From Mercenaria mercenaria (taxonomy: Eukaryota; Mollusca; Bivalvia; Venerida; Veneridae): DNA of 64,000 nt. The stretch's first letter is position 1, and each line of letters begins with the position of its first letter. Below the pieces are notes generated by a model, which was not told the origin of the DNA, made no database searches, and saw nothing but the letters and a program-made list of their open reading frames with translations. Shown here piece after piece: positions 45,717 to 57,096 of this stretch. Location of the stretch: NCBI RefSeq assembly GCF_021730395.1, contig NC_069364.1, positions 80,717,501-80,781,500 on the forward strand, in the 5' to 3' direction. A program made the translations under genes and the position numbers.

Positions 45717-48319
45717 ATATGGACCTAGGAGACTGAAAAGATAAGTTGATATCCAACGCACAAAATACTGGAGAATACTATTCCAGAAACTGATAAATAA
45801 GAAATTACCATTTTAAAGCTAAATATATAAATGAATCCGTTCAGTAAATTTGTTTAATTATACATTGTACGCAACAGACACGCGTGCAAAGGTGAGGATC
45901 GGGCACATTGTGCCGCGCGATAGTTAACCCTCCAAGCAATCAACTGCACTAAGCGGCACTCAAGAACATAAACAGTGGGGGAATGGGGGTGGGGGGGGGG
46001 GAGATGTCTGTTTCAACATACCCAAGTGTTAGAGGTTTGTAGCAAAGTGATCCACAAATATATAAAATATATAATATGTACTGACTTACAAGTACACATT
46101 TATAAACAACTTTCGACGGATCAAAGATCAATTGGCCGAGGAGTTGTAATCCCTGTTTAATATAAGATACAGTCAATTCGAGGAATTTGGTTGAACGGCC
46201 GACCATGTAGGTCAAGGCCCCCTCTAACGGTTAAGAAGCGCACGCCCTTAACACCAATAATAAGAGAAGGCCAGTCGAACGCCAAACTTAAGCTGCTGAT
46301 CTAGTGGCCAACCTAGGAAGTGAGCTTGAATTTTATGATACTACCGCAGTATCAAACCTTAAAAGGCATACCAAAAATTGTGGATCATATAAATTTTATA
46401 TAGCTCACGTGATCAACACGGACAGCGTAAAAAAGCATTTTTGAACAAACAAACAAACAAAATTAATTCTCCTGTACGAGTGCGTTGGACCAGTATCTCC
46501 TCTAAGAGACATAATAACAACGTCAGTAATAAAACTGATAATCATTGTGATCATCATCAAAATCGTCCATTCCATTATCATCATAAGAACCGTCTTGACC
46601 ACTAGTCGTGTTCACTAACATCGACCTTTTCTGTACATAAATATACTAAATCCGTTCTAGTATACTTTGTATTATCACCATCTGCAACGACAGCAACATG
46701 ACCATAATGGACAACATGATAAATTCTTACGCTTTATAAGTATTCAATTGCTAGTAGCAACAACCATAGAAAGATGCGTTCATTCATTCTCAAATTTTCA
46801 ATCGTTTAATTTTTGCATTTCATTTGTAATAGAGTGTATATCTAAGGCAGTAGTGAAACAAATAAAATGTTGTTGATAATGCTGTTGTAAAATATGCACG
46901 TATTGATGCCTTCGGTCTTGAAATGTTCAAAAATATTTCATTTATTCGCTTAGGATAGTCGTTCAATTTGACTGTATAAGCAGTGTAAACTTTGAGCTTT
47001 CATCCTAAATTATTAGAATTTTGCGACGTGTCAAAGCTTTGACATGAGACATGTAAAACTGTCATCCAATATCCAAAACACAACGTCTCAACAAAATGGC
47101 AACAAACAAATAATGACGATTACGGCTACTTATCAATAGAAACGGGGGTTTCCCCCGAAAAGAACCCAGTCCCTGATACCGCAAACAACGAATGACTGTT
47201 GGACAAAAACAACACATGAAAACATCCAAAACCACAATGTATTCATGAGACCCAACGGCCAACCATTGCAGCCTTCCACTCATCTTTAATTTAATGAAAT
47301 ACGCTATAAAGGAAAAAGACAATTTGTTCAAAAACTTATCTGCATTTTTCTTGCATCCTCCTCTCTGTGGCAACATTACTGGAAAACACCAGCTCTTCAA
47401 ACATGTCATGAACATATTTTTATACACGAAGTGTCGACTTGACTGCTTAGTTATTTGTGAAGGAATGAACCGGTTTGAAATATAAAATTGATCAAAATGA
47501 CCACACCCGTGAAGTGCTCGTGCGTGAAGTTGATTAATCGAGGCACGTTATATTATATGGACTGGATTAGAGTAACAGAAGCAGAAATTATAGCTCTTGC
47601 GTACCTACTGAAAAATAACATAGATTTATTTCTCAAGAGAACATAAATTCATTCATTGCTTGGCGTTTATTATTTCAGATAAACCGAAGTCTTCCTATAG
47701 TATATGGCTTTTTAGCTTAAACGTCCTACTTAGTCCAAACACCTAAAATAATGTAGAGGCGATGACTATTATGTTCATTTTTTAAGTGTTTGAACGAAGT
47801 AGAAAGTTTTAGCCAAAAAGAGATATAACGCAAGAAAAAGCATAAAATAGCTCCAGATTGGGATATGTCTGAAAGAAATATAAAACGCCAAGCAAAAAAC
47901 ATACAACTTTTACCTTTGTGTATTTCAGTATCTGTATCTGTGCATTTTAATCACGTGATCCCATATCCTGGAATTAAGTCCAGTCAAATACAGGAGGAGA
48001 ATATTTGATGTTTGACCTTAATCAGGTGATATTCCTAGACATAAGACAAACAGGATCCGGTTTGCAGATTTAATGAACTAAAATTTCCTAATTAAAATTT
48101 ATCATTGCTCTGCTAAATCCATACACGTGCGTCAGTGTTTTAATGTATGCATATACTGTTTTATATGTTTCAAATACTTCACCATTTAAATGTCTTTACA
48201 CATTATATAAACCACAGAAGTTAAGCAAAATATCTCAAGATCTCTTGAAGAAAACACGACAAAACCGGCTGAAAAATACTCCTGGATACGCGAGTCTAAT
48301 TCGTCTTCCATATATCAGG
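45717..48319. other. Spacer, no confident gene
   Basis: The longest ORF is 47062-47427 (minus, 121 codons) and shows no domain, signal peptide or convincing bias. A G run lies at 45991-46001. Nothing else recognised. Confidence 0.3.
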
Positions 48320-48490
48320 AGGCGAAAGTGCGATATTAAAATATCGTGTTTTCGCGTTTTCGCCCTCGATCTCGATCTCCCATCGTGTTTTCGCGTTGCA
48401 GGTTAGTAGGGCGTAAACGCGAAAACACGAAGAAAGATCGCGGAAATACGATGCGAAAAATATCGCGTTTTCGCTATTAATATCGTGTTA
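48320..48490. repeat. GCGAAAACACGAT motif array, copy 2
   Basis: Shares with 41769-42050 the order ATATCGTGTTTTCGCGTTTT, CGCCCTCGATCTC, CCATCGTGTTTTCGCGTTG and GTAGGGCG. Here CGATCT is duplicated. The right side has the motif in the other orientation (ACGCGAAAACACGA). Confidence 0.8.
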
Positions 48491-48649
48491 GTAGTCTGCG
48501 TTCAGACCCTGTGTTTTGTTCACAGGGGATAACTCCTGAGGCTATTCCAGTTGTATGAAATAATGTTCCTTTTTTCTTCTCAAAACACTGGAAAGAATGA
48601 TTGAACAGAATATATAAGAGAAATTATTTTTTTTGAATCTTAAAAAAAG

Positions 48650-49030
48650 GTTATCTAGTCTGTAGCCAGATTATTACAAACACTAGCACAATCACCAGGA
48701 CGTCTCGTCACAATCATATTACAGTACTGAAGGACCTTAACTGGCTACCAGTGAAATACATAATACAGAGTTCTGACCCGCGCCTATAAGGCTCTACCTG
48801 TGATAAGTCTTCAGGCTATTTTAAGGAACAGACCGGTAAGAAGTCGCAGTCGCATTGTCATTAATTGTGCTAAAGACTAAAATCATGATGCATGACAATC
48901 GGAGATTTTCGTTCACTGCCCCAAAGCTTCCGTCAAGACTATGGAAGATGACACGTTGTGTGCTGTTAAAAGTTGACTAAAGTCCATGTCTGTGTACTTT
49001 CACAAACAGGCCGATATATCTCTTTATATG
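48650..49030 (+). mobile_element. Decayed LINE C-terminal fragment
   Basis: Broken plus-strand frames read LLQTLAQSPGRLVTIILQY, RTLTGYQ, then RAYKALPVISLQAILRNRPV and RSRSRIV, matching the order ARL(I)..R.TPVLK(D)L.WLPV..R..Y..KAL in LINE C-termini. Several stops and shifts. A tail region to about 49200 ends near CAATAAAACGCC. Confidence 0.5.
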
Positions 49031-49496
49031 AAAGAGTATGCAAAAGTAATTTAATTTTTTTATATGTGTATACGTTTTTGACTTTTACTAGTTATCTTTT
49101 GTTGATAATCTAAAATGGCATTGTTTTTTAGGGGTTTTTTTTGTTGTTGTTGTTTCTTTTGAATTGGTAACCCTTTATACTTTTAGAATGTATTCAATAA
49201 AACGCCTTTAACGTATATGTGCCTTATGAATAATTATAATAATTATTTTGGTTTAATAAAATACTCGATGAGAGGTCAACAAGTCCGGGTATCCCCTTTT
49301 AAATGTAAATTATACACCTGTGCAAAATGTGTATAATTACTTTTGATATATCAGATTTACGTGTAAAACTGGATGCTTCTGCTATAATTTTGTCAGCTGT
49401 TTGTGACAAAATTCAGATTTTCGGCACTAAAATACAGGTATGATGACATGGAGTATTATTTACATAAAATGTTCAACATAACAATGATCATATTAA

Positions 49497-49834
49497 AGGT
49501 CCATTACTAAGGGAAAGTGAGTTGGCAATTTTTTTCATAGACAGTGCATAGACTTCTGCAAGACACTAAATAATGAAGATTGGCAGGTCAAAATTTACAG
49601 AAGGTCTTTGGAACTCAAAGAAATGTATGTGTATTATGTTGAAATTTCAATGAATCGACAGAATGACCCCCCAGGTCTTTTTAACTTTCTTCATACTTCA
49701 TAGAAAAATAATTGTACATATACTGCGATTTATTTCGAATTTCTACATACCAACTTTCATTTTCCAATAAAATGAAATAGTTTCTGTGCTTTTTAAAAGA
49801 AATTAAAATGTTCACTTTCCTTAGTATTGGACCT
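49497..49834. mobile_element. TTAA-flanked MITE 1, piggyBac-like
   Basis: 338 bp. Left end AGGTCCATTACTAAGGGAAA, right end complement AGGTCCAATACTAAGGAAAG, each flanked outside by TTAA (49493-49496 and 49835-49838). TTAA is the signature target of piggyBac-type transposases. No ORF of use, so it is non-autonomous. Confidence 0.8.
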
Positions 49835-49852
49835 TTAAACACTTTATACAAT

Positions 49853-49908
49853 GATCACATGAAAGGTGCGACATGTCAGTGATCACATGAAAGGTACGCC
49901 ATGTCAGA
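49853..49908. repeat. 27-28-bp tandem duplication
   Basis: TGATCACATGAAAGGTGCGA / CATGTCA occurs twice in a row with small changes. Confidence 0.7.
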
Positions 49909-50244
49909 CTCATGTTAAATGCATTATACTATATATACTGTGAACATTACTGATTTATTGTATAGCTTCGCGGGCTTTTACATTATATTGCGATAATGAC
50001 TATTTTTTTTTACAAAAGCTGTACTTTTAAATATCTTCTTGTATTTCATTTTAATTTCACTAGCTAATCTTTCGTCTCCTTTGATATTCTCAGCGGCAAT
50101 ACGAATATATAAGGTTTCATTTTTATATGTTTAAAATGAACCCTTTAAAGATACATTAAAGCTGATATCTCCTGTATTAATTCATATTTTAGGAAGGTAG
50201 GAGAGATTTTCACAGATCAGTGCTGTCGGACTTTGTGAAGTTAA

Positions 50245-50443
50245 CCCTTATCATGCTGGACACGATTGATTCTGCCTTTGCGACCAGTGTAGATCATGAT
50301 CAGCAATCACATCCGTGCAGTCTGATCAAGATCTGCACTGTTCGCCATTCAGTCAGTATCTTTTCGTTAAGCACCCCTTTTAAATGGTACTGTCCAAATT
50401 GAAAGATGGACAAGCTCATTATAGAAATTTAGCATGGTAAGGG
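50245..50443. mobile_element. TTAA-flanked MITE 2, piggyBac-like
   Basis: 199 bp with ends CCCTTATCATGCT and complement CCCTTACCATGCT, TTAA on both sides (50241-50244, 50444-50447). Internal CTTTGCGACCAG and CAGTCTGATCAAGATC relate it to the long-palindrome MITEs. Truncated relatives lie at 6684-6830 and about 30497-30550. Absent from segmental copy B. Confidence 0.8.
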
Positions 50444-50921
50444 TTAATTCATTGATAGAAGTCTTGTATAGGTTGGTTTGTTGTGAAGCATGTTACCGCT
50501 CTGTTGACAAAGTATTTATATCTTGCTAAGTAATAACGTTCGGATTTTGCATTTTTATGGTATTATTTTGTTTTGAAAAATATAGCAATGATTTCAGTTA
50601 ATCTGAAATGTACACCTTAAACGGAATCCTTACACTGTCAAAGAAAACGGCTAAAATTACAATTTGTATCGGTGGAACTATAGTGCACTATGTACTTCAG
50701 GTGTGTTCTTTATTGCTGCATATCCTTTAATATATAAGAAAAAAGTACCATCAAATTAAGCTGTTGAAAAACAGTTTTCCCCTCAATATGGAAGGTGACT
50801 TAATTTAGATCCACGCGGTCTTTATTTGTAGATCTGCTTTTACCTGTTATTGCGGGAAATCGGTAAAGCTTGAAATGTAAAATGCCAGTAAAAGAATCGA
50901 CAATAACCGTAACCTTTTAAT

Positions 50922-51393
50922 GCAGTTTTAATGTACAAAAGTCTAAACGATCAAGCACCTATTTACCTCAGAAATTCATTTACATTTAGCTGTGATATAC
51001 ATGACATACATGCTCGAACTTTGAGGTCAGATTCTAATTTGCAGCTTTACCTTCCTCGACCGAAAACTGAACTATTTAAAAAAAAAGTTTTACCTATTCT
51101 GGTGCTACTATCTGGAATTCCTTACCAAGTCATATAAAAAGAGCATCATCAGTAGGGCAATTCAAATCACTATACATAGCTGGCACAACACACAATCATA
51201 ATACTTAATATTCTATATTGCACTTCGTATAGTTATAGTATAAACAAAATACTGGTATTAATGCACTTGTCTGTCTTCTATATGTTACAATGTACCATGT
51301 AAATATTTTAGATGTATATGTTTGATATGTTTTGAGGGCCTCATGGAAGATTGATGTTTTTCGTCAAATGAGTTTTCCTCGTTAAATAAAGGC

Positions 51394-51428
<35 letters not shown>
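50922..51428 (+). mobile_element. LINE-A, 5'-truncated copy
   Basis: Encodes MYKSLNDQAPIYLRNSFTFS and SDSNLQLYLPRPKTELFKK, the same C-terminus as the LINE-A copy at 4622-6385, then the shared 3' UTR and AATAAAGGCTTTATTATT tail (51390-51428). A frameshift lies after KTELFKK. Only 507 bp long. It is inserted in segmental copy A and absent from copy B. Confidence 0.9.
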
Positions 51429-51429
<1 letters not shown>

Positions 51430-52452
51430 CAATTTATTAGCCTGTCAAATGAATTAAGATAAAAATGTTATATGTTTTGATGTGAAAAAATAGTATACCA
51501 TTTAATGATATACTATATGAGAAAACTGATTTAAAATCAATTATACATTTTTCAATGACTAAGAGTTCTTAAATGACCATCTTTTGATGAAGTCAGGGAA
51601 TTCAAAAAGAAGGTAAACATAAACTGATTTATAATGTTTACCAAAATATGTGATATTGTAGCCATTTTGCCTTGTCGTTGGAGATAATTAAAACAAATTT
51701 CAAAGTAATACACTTCAAACCTTTACATGTAGTTTAAGGTCAGAGATATGAGAAAGATTATTTACTTTCAGTGGTATGAATAATTTGCATATTTAGTGCA
51801 ATAAATGTTTTTGTTAAGATATAAGGGATATTGGAGGAATTTCAATCTTAAATATGTAGCATAAAAGTTAGGTATGCAGTTATAACAGCGCGCGTCTTCA
51901 TTATAAGGAAAAAGCTTGGACGAAGTATTTTGGACGAAGTACTAAATATTAGGAAAAAAATCTTCGCATCAGAACTGGATAATTTTCTGAAGATGGTATC
52001 TTTTCTCTCAGTATAAAAGTGCCAAACGATCAATCCGGAGGTCGCTGGTTTTAACACTAGTCGGGACAGGACCGCAAATCTCGAGAAAAAACAAATCTCG
52101 AGAAAACAGTAGATCTTTCTTGGAAACAGACGTGGTCTCGCGTGTGGAAATAAATAATATGTTGCTTTCTTCAAATTTTGGCAAATTACATCTGTGTCAA
52201 ATTATAAAACAACTACTTAGCGGGCAAATGTGCCATAAAATATTAAAATTCCCTCTATATCTGATATGTTTATTGTAAAAGCTGGGAAGTAGAATATTGC
52301 CCTCACTACTGAAAAACTGTATCATGTAATCATCAGCATTTTCAATCGATCTATGGCACTTGTTCCAAGTGCGTCTGGTATATAGAATATCTGGTATAAG
52401 TGAACAGGAAGTTTGGATGAAATACAGAAAACGTGAAAAACGCTTCCTATAA

Positions 52453-52472
52453 TACGCGTGTGACTATATAAA
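52453..52472 (+). promoter_or_regulatory. TACGCGTG-TATA core promoter, copy A
   Basis: TACGCGTGTGAC directly before TATATAAA (52465-52472). The block is conserved in segmental copy B. The ATG of the signal-peptide exon lies about 300 bp downstream, so a long 5' UTR or a 5' UTR intron is implied. Confidence 0.6.
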
Positions 52473-52766
52473 ACTCACAATCGGTTGAAATATTAACACA
52501 GTGTGAAAAGGGCACTTTAAACATTGTTTACCTAGTGAATGTTTATTAACTCTTAAGTGAAAGTTGCTAATTGGCAATTTATTAGCGAAAACAGGAAATG
52601 CAGAACTAGTGAAACCAGTGTTTTGTTGTTCTTCATATTTTGGACTTTAAACCAACACATGTATACGTATACTGTAAACTGAATAAAAGTTAATTTATGA
52701 TGGATGTTGGCTCAGATCATTTTAAGTAAATTTTTTTAGATGATATTCATTTTGCATAGATAAAAA

Positions 52767-52842
52767 ATGAAGTTGTTATTTCTAACGTTGATGTTTGAAC
52801 TATTCCAAATGGTGAAAGGTGTTCCAAGAGGCAATAACTTAG
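52767..52842 (+). CDS. First exon of a secreted-protein gene, paralogue A
   Basis: 25 codons plus one base: MKLLFLTLMFELFQMVKGVP then RGNNL, followed by the donor G-GTAAGT. It is a typical signal peptide (Lys after Met, hydrophobic core residues 3-15, small residues near position 18-19), so the product should enter the secretory pathway. The phase-1 intron right after the signal peptide is usual for small secreted proteins. The paralogous exon at 59193 gives the same layout. The rest of the gene is uncertain. A Cys-rich ORF at 53347-53490 is a candidate second exon but its phase does not fit. The family is not recognised. Confidence 0.65.
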
Positions 52843-52998
52843 GTAAGTGTTTTGTAAAGCTGTTGGTATATTATTGCAATTGAGAATTGCTTTGAAGCGA
52901 CTCATTCACACTTTTAGGCGATTTGTTTTCTCTTAAAAATGTATAAAAATATAGTACTGTGAAAGTGATCTGTAATACAAATTTATTGACCTATATAT

Positions 52999-53210
52999 GA
53001 GCCGTGCCGTGGGAAAACCAACATAGTGCCTTTGAGACCAGCATCCGCAGTCTGGTCAGGATCCATGCTGTTCGCTAACAGTTTCTCTAATAGCAATATG
53101 CTTTGAAAGCGAACAGCATGGATCCTGACCAGACTGCGCGTGTGCACAGACTGGTCTGGATCCATGCTGGTCGCAAAGCCACTATGTTGGTTTTCTCATG
53201 GCACGGCTCA
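52999..53210. mobile_element. Long-palindrome MITE, copy 3
   Basis: GAGCCGTGCCGTGGGAAAAC to GGTTTTCTCATGGCACGGCT, about 212 bp. The inner arms GTCTGGTCAGGATCCATGCT and AGCATGGATCCTGACCAGAC are perfect complements. It lies in the first intron of paralogue A. Confidence 0.9.
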
Positions 53211-53346
53211 TGTCGTAATTACCTACCAAAATATTGTGTAAAAGGGAGTAAACCGTTACAACGCCTTTGAAATAATGGAGAAAGTCATCATTCTTCTTCC
53301 TTTTACCAGTATCGAACATTTATTTTCACCGACTTCATTTTTCAGT

Positions 53347-53490
53347 GTCATATATACATTCTATGCATGCCCAAGTAGGTGTTGTGGAAATGGACGCGAG
53401 TTTGAGCATACGTGTTCTTGCAAACATGTATGTGTCAACATGCTAAATAAGCACCAGTCTGGTTGCTTTCCATCTAGTATTCAGAAATAA
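53347..53490 (+). CDS. Candidate Cys-rich exon, uncertain
   Basis: Preceded by a good acceptor (ACTTCATTTTTCAG) and ending in TAA. One frame gives FYACPSRCCGNGREFEHTCS then CKHVCVNM and SGCF, seven cysteines in a C-x3-CC-x8-C-x-C-x3-C spacing, as in small secreted peptides. That frame needs a phase-2 donor, whereas the upstream exon at 52767 ends in phase 1. In phase 1 the exon would instead read VSYIHSMHAQVGVVEMDASL and stop. So it belongs to this gene only if another exon intervenes. No second copy was seen after 59265. Confidence 0.25.
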   Translation, partial: VIYTFYACPSRCCGNGREFEHTCSCKHVCVNMLNKHQSGCFPSSIQK

Positions 53491-54360
53491 TTATGACATT
53501 AATATATAGTTTATACTTTTAGAGATGATTAAGATTAATTGAGACTTAATGATTAAAAAAAGAATTGGATTTAAATGCCAGAAGAACTCTTAGTGATTTT
53601 ACTTGAATGCTCTACACTATTATATTCTAAGGTGAAAAAGTTAGAAAAAAAGGCAAATTACATTGATAAGGTAATAAGGATGGATTGCAAATGAAATTGA
53701 TTCGTTAGAAATTGCGGGGAATAATATCACTTGATCGTAAAACGCGACTTTTCTTGAGACCTGAGAATGTGCATTACTAACACAACCGCTGATATCCTAT
53801 GGCGCGATGAAGTGTTTTTAAAGTATGTAAAATAGTAAAACAAAAGCACTAAAGTCACATTTGCTTGAACCGAAAACCATAAAGATACTCATTTATTGCA
53901 TGGAACGTGTATATGGAACATTAGCAATACTTGTGGGTCACCATCAAATGGTATACATGAACCACACATGTCTGTTATGTCAGTTTCCTTCAGGCCAAAC
54001 GTTATTTTAACACCGTATCCACAGTACATCATGTAACCAGTGTCATTTTTCTTTTTTTGTCACTCCATTTTACACGTTTTATGTGCAAAGTATAATATGT
54101 TATGACCTTTTCTCACATTTTACAAACGAGGTGTTAAGATAATGCCTTAATAATTATATTTACGTTTCATGGTGTGTATTTTCAGACCAACAAAGTGTTT
54201 AATTAATACGGTAATCGCATCTGTCGAAGCTTTCTTTATTCAGACTTTAATAACGGTGATGATGTTGTTGCGAACAGTCAAATGAATTTAACAAGTGTAC
54301 GATAAATATGAAATAAACTGATCATATAACAGTAGCAAGATCATCAAACATTCAAATCAG
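53491..54360. other. Spacer, nothing recognised
   Basis: AT-rich, no ORF or repeat recognised. Confidence 0.35.
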
Positions 54361-55020
54361 TGGTTCCCAGATGCGTGCACGTAGAGGAAAGTCAGTGGTT
54401 CCCAGATGCGTGCACGAAGAAAAAGGTCAGTGGTTCCCAGATATGGCACGTAGAGGAAGGTCAGTGGTCCCCAGATACGTGCACGTAGAGGAAGGTCAGT
54501 GGTTCCCATATGTGTGCACGTAGAGGAAGGTCAGTGATTCCCAGATGCGTGCACGTAGAGGAAGGTCAGTGGTCCCCATATGCGTGCACGTAGAGGAAGG
54601 TCAGTGGTTCCCAGATGCGTGCACGTAGAGGAAGGTCAGTGGTCCCCAGATGCGTGCACGTAGAGGAAGGTCAGTGGTTCCCATATGTGTGCACGTAGAG
54701 GAAGGTCAGTGGTTCACTGATGCGTGCACGTAGAGGAAGGTCAGTGGTCCCCAGATGTGTGCACGTAGAGAAAGGTATGTAGGTCCCAGATGCGTGCACG
54801 TAGAGGAAGGTCAGTGGTCCCCAGATGCGTGCACGTAGAGGAAGGTCAGTGGTCCCCAGATGCGTGCACGTAGAGGAAGGTCAGTGGTACCCAGATGCGT
54901 ACACGTAGAGGAAGGTCAGTAGTCCCCAGATGCGTGCACGTAGCGAAAGGACAGTGGTTCCCAGATGAGTGCACGTAAAGGAAGGTTAGTGATTCCCAGA
55001 TGCGTGCCCATGTGGGAAAG
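54361..55020. repeat. 35-bp minisatellite, about 19 copies
   Basis: Consensus TGGTTCCCAGATGCGTGCAC followed by GTAGAGGAAGGTCAG. One unit is 34 bp and the last is partial. Variants TTCC/TCCC at position 4-7 and CAGATGCG/CATATGTG mark unit types. The edge units are the most diverged, as expected for an array refreshed from the middle. Confidence 0.95.
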
Positions 55021-56621
55021 ACGCCAACCTTTCCTGTAATAGATATTTTGTCTGACTTTCTCTATAAATATGTAACAAATTATTATAAAGAACTCCGAGG
55101 GTTGTTATAGGTCAGTAAAACAATGTATCTAGATTTATTTCTGAATGTATCGTCATAAAAAACGATTTTAATAGGGTATTTCCATCGTAAAGTTTGATCA
55201 ATTAGGGATACCAAAAAGTTATAGAACTTGCAGGTGAAAGTAGTTAGCATTAAGGCAACATTTTTATGCACTGTTCGGAAAAAAATGTTTTGAAAAATCT
55301 GTATAGGCCAGAGTTGTACTCAGAAAAAGAAATGTTGGTCGTAAAATTGGCATTATCAAAGATAAGTGATCCTTCTACTGCCACTGTTGACCTTTAAAAT
55401 GTTGTATAGTATAACTAGATCTTGCAAAGTGAAGCCGCAGTTCACGAAATTGTCTTTGTTCTGATTATTTAGCATGATACCTTATGGGCAAAATACATGC
55501 TAAAGATGAACCTTTCTTTTTGCGTCATTCTTCAGTTGATGTTTGAATGCTAACAGTTCCTTCAGAAGTTATAATCAAAATTTAACTGTTCTTAAGAGTT
55601 CTCTTGCATTTGCGGGCTAAAAAGAAAAGCATCAACAAATAAGCAAGAAAGTAAGCAAAGTAAAAAATGTGTATTGTTTTACTGGCAACTCAACCAAATT
55701 AGAGATAAACAGACTTTCTACAGAATCAAAGTAAAATATTTTGTCCTTTAGGATATGCTGAACCAATAAAGTCCCAGATGACTTTCATCATAAAAAAAAC
55801 ATATTTTAGTTCATATATTTATAACCCTAGCACTAATTCCGCACTTACTAGAATGGTATTTCATGTACCGTAGCATATTGAATTTCTATGAATATACTAC
55901 TAACAGGTGCATTTGATCTCTGGTTTCTCGGCTTTGGATTACTAAAAAGATGTGTAAAATGGAAGGCATGACAGATCTTTCCATAAATATATACATGTAT
56001 GTTAAAGTGCTCTATCAAAAAATCATGATGAGGTTTTGACCGACTAAGTCATTAGAAAAAGTGCTTTCACAATTGTGAAAATACTTGTGAAAATACTAAT
56101 TTATGAGTGCCTTAATATGCTGTGAATATTTTATATCAAAATAAACTGTGTGCTCGCAAGGGTTTTACACTTTAATAAAATTTATATTCAACATGGGATT
56201 ATGTTCAGAAAAGAGCACGGAGCGGAGACAAGGGGAAGAGCAGAATTCGAACAAAAGCTCGTTAAAAGTCTCTAAATTCCTAGTAGAATTTCCATATTGT
56301 TGACGGACCCAATCCCTTTTTGAGAGTAAAGATCGAAATACCTTTCACTTAGTGAACTCAAAAAGGAAAATGTACTGATCTTGTGATCAAGACTGAAAAA
56401 ACAACGTCTTGATCTTCATGCTAACAAGCAAGTTCTCCTTTTTTTTTTGATGTCTTTTAAATAATTTTAATTACTGATATTCAAATGAAATAACCAGATA
56501 AATTTCACAGTTTTATTTCATTTAGTCACTGAAAAACATGTAAAAAATCTTATTCCAGTCGACCCCTCCACAGTATTACAGCAGGCAGTTTCAGACATGG
56601 CCTGTTCATTGAAACTGTATT

Positions 56622-56624
<3 letters not shown>
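55021..56624. other. Spacer, nothing recognised
   Basis: No gene or repeat recognised. Short T and A runs only. Confidence 0.35.
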
Positions 56625-56682
<58 letters not shown>

Positions 56683-57096
56683 ATTATTATTATTATTATT
56701 ATACAAGATTTATATAGCACCCTTTTCATGATAAACACGTTCAAAGACGGTTTACGTATAGCAAACGCAGCCACACAGGGCGCCAAATTCATCCCCTACT
56801 AGTAAAGACACAGAGCGATCTAACCAGAGGAATAGAGTGAGAAAAAGCCCCCAGAACAGAGAGAGAGAGAGAGGGAAATCCTTTAGATACAGGCCTGTCA
56901 GGCTTCTGTAATGTGCCTGATGTATAGTACCGATACACGGGAAGCCGTCTTTCCTGGGAAAAACCATTACTGGCCTCTTAGTTAGGTGGGAGACACTCAA
57001 GAGCATTTCAGAAATTTCAAGTGCCTTGACCGGAATTCGAACACCGGACCTCATGACTGACAGTCAAGCTGTTACCAATGGACCACCGCGCCACCT
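56625..57096 (-). mobile_element. tRNA-headed SINE sharing its 3' end with LINE-B
   Basis: Minus strand: tRNA-like head GGTGGCGCGGTGGTCCATTG with B box GGTGTTCGAATTCC, a body of about 300 bp with a CT run, then CGTCTTTGAACGTGTTTATC, ATGAAAAGGGTGCTATATAA and an AAT/ATA tail (56625-56702 on the plus strand). LINE-B ends TTTTGAACGTGTATTC, ATGAAAAGAGTGCTATACAA and an ATA tail. The shared terminus suggests mobilisation by that LINE type. Overlapping ORFs of 62-100 codons here are by-products. Confidence 0.85.

Larger units (their letters stand above)
50013..52860 (+). repeat. Segmental duplication, copy A
   Basis: Matches 57442-59275 in a colinear way: AACTGATTTAAAATC, TGATTTATAATGTTTACC, GTGCGTCTGG / ATAGAAT, the TACGCGTG-TATA block, TAGTGAATGTTTATTAACTC, GAAAGTTGCTAATTGGCAAT and the exon at 52767. 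Copy A is about 1 kb longer, because of the MITE at 50245, the LINE-A copy at 50922 and smaller differences. Confidence 0.85.

Noticed and set aside
47062-47427. A 121-codon host gene
   Set aside because: No domain, signal peptide or splice context, and the composition is ordinary for open frames in this DNA.
54361-55020. A CRISPR-like array
   Set aside because: The units are contiguous 35-bp repeats with no unique spacers, in animal DNA.
56518-56792. Asn/Ile or Leu/Tyr homopolymer proteins
   Set aside because: They are translations of the AAT/ATT tail of a SINE.
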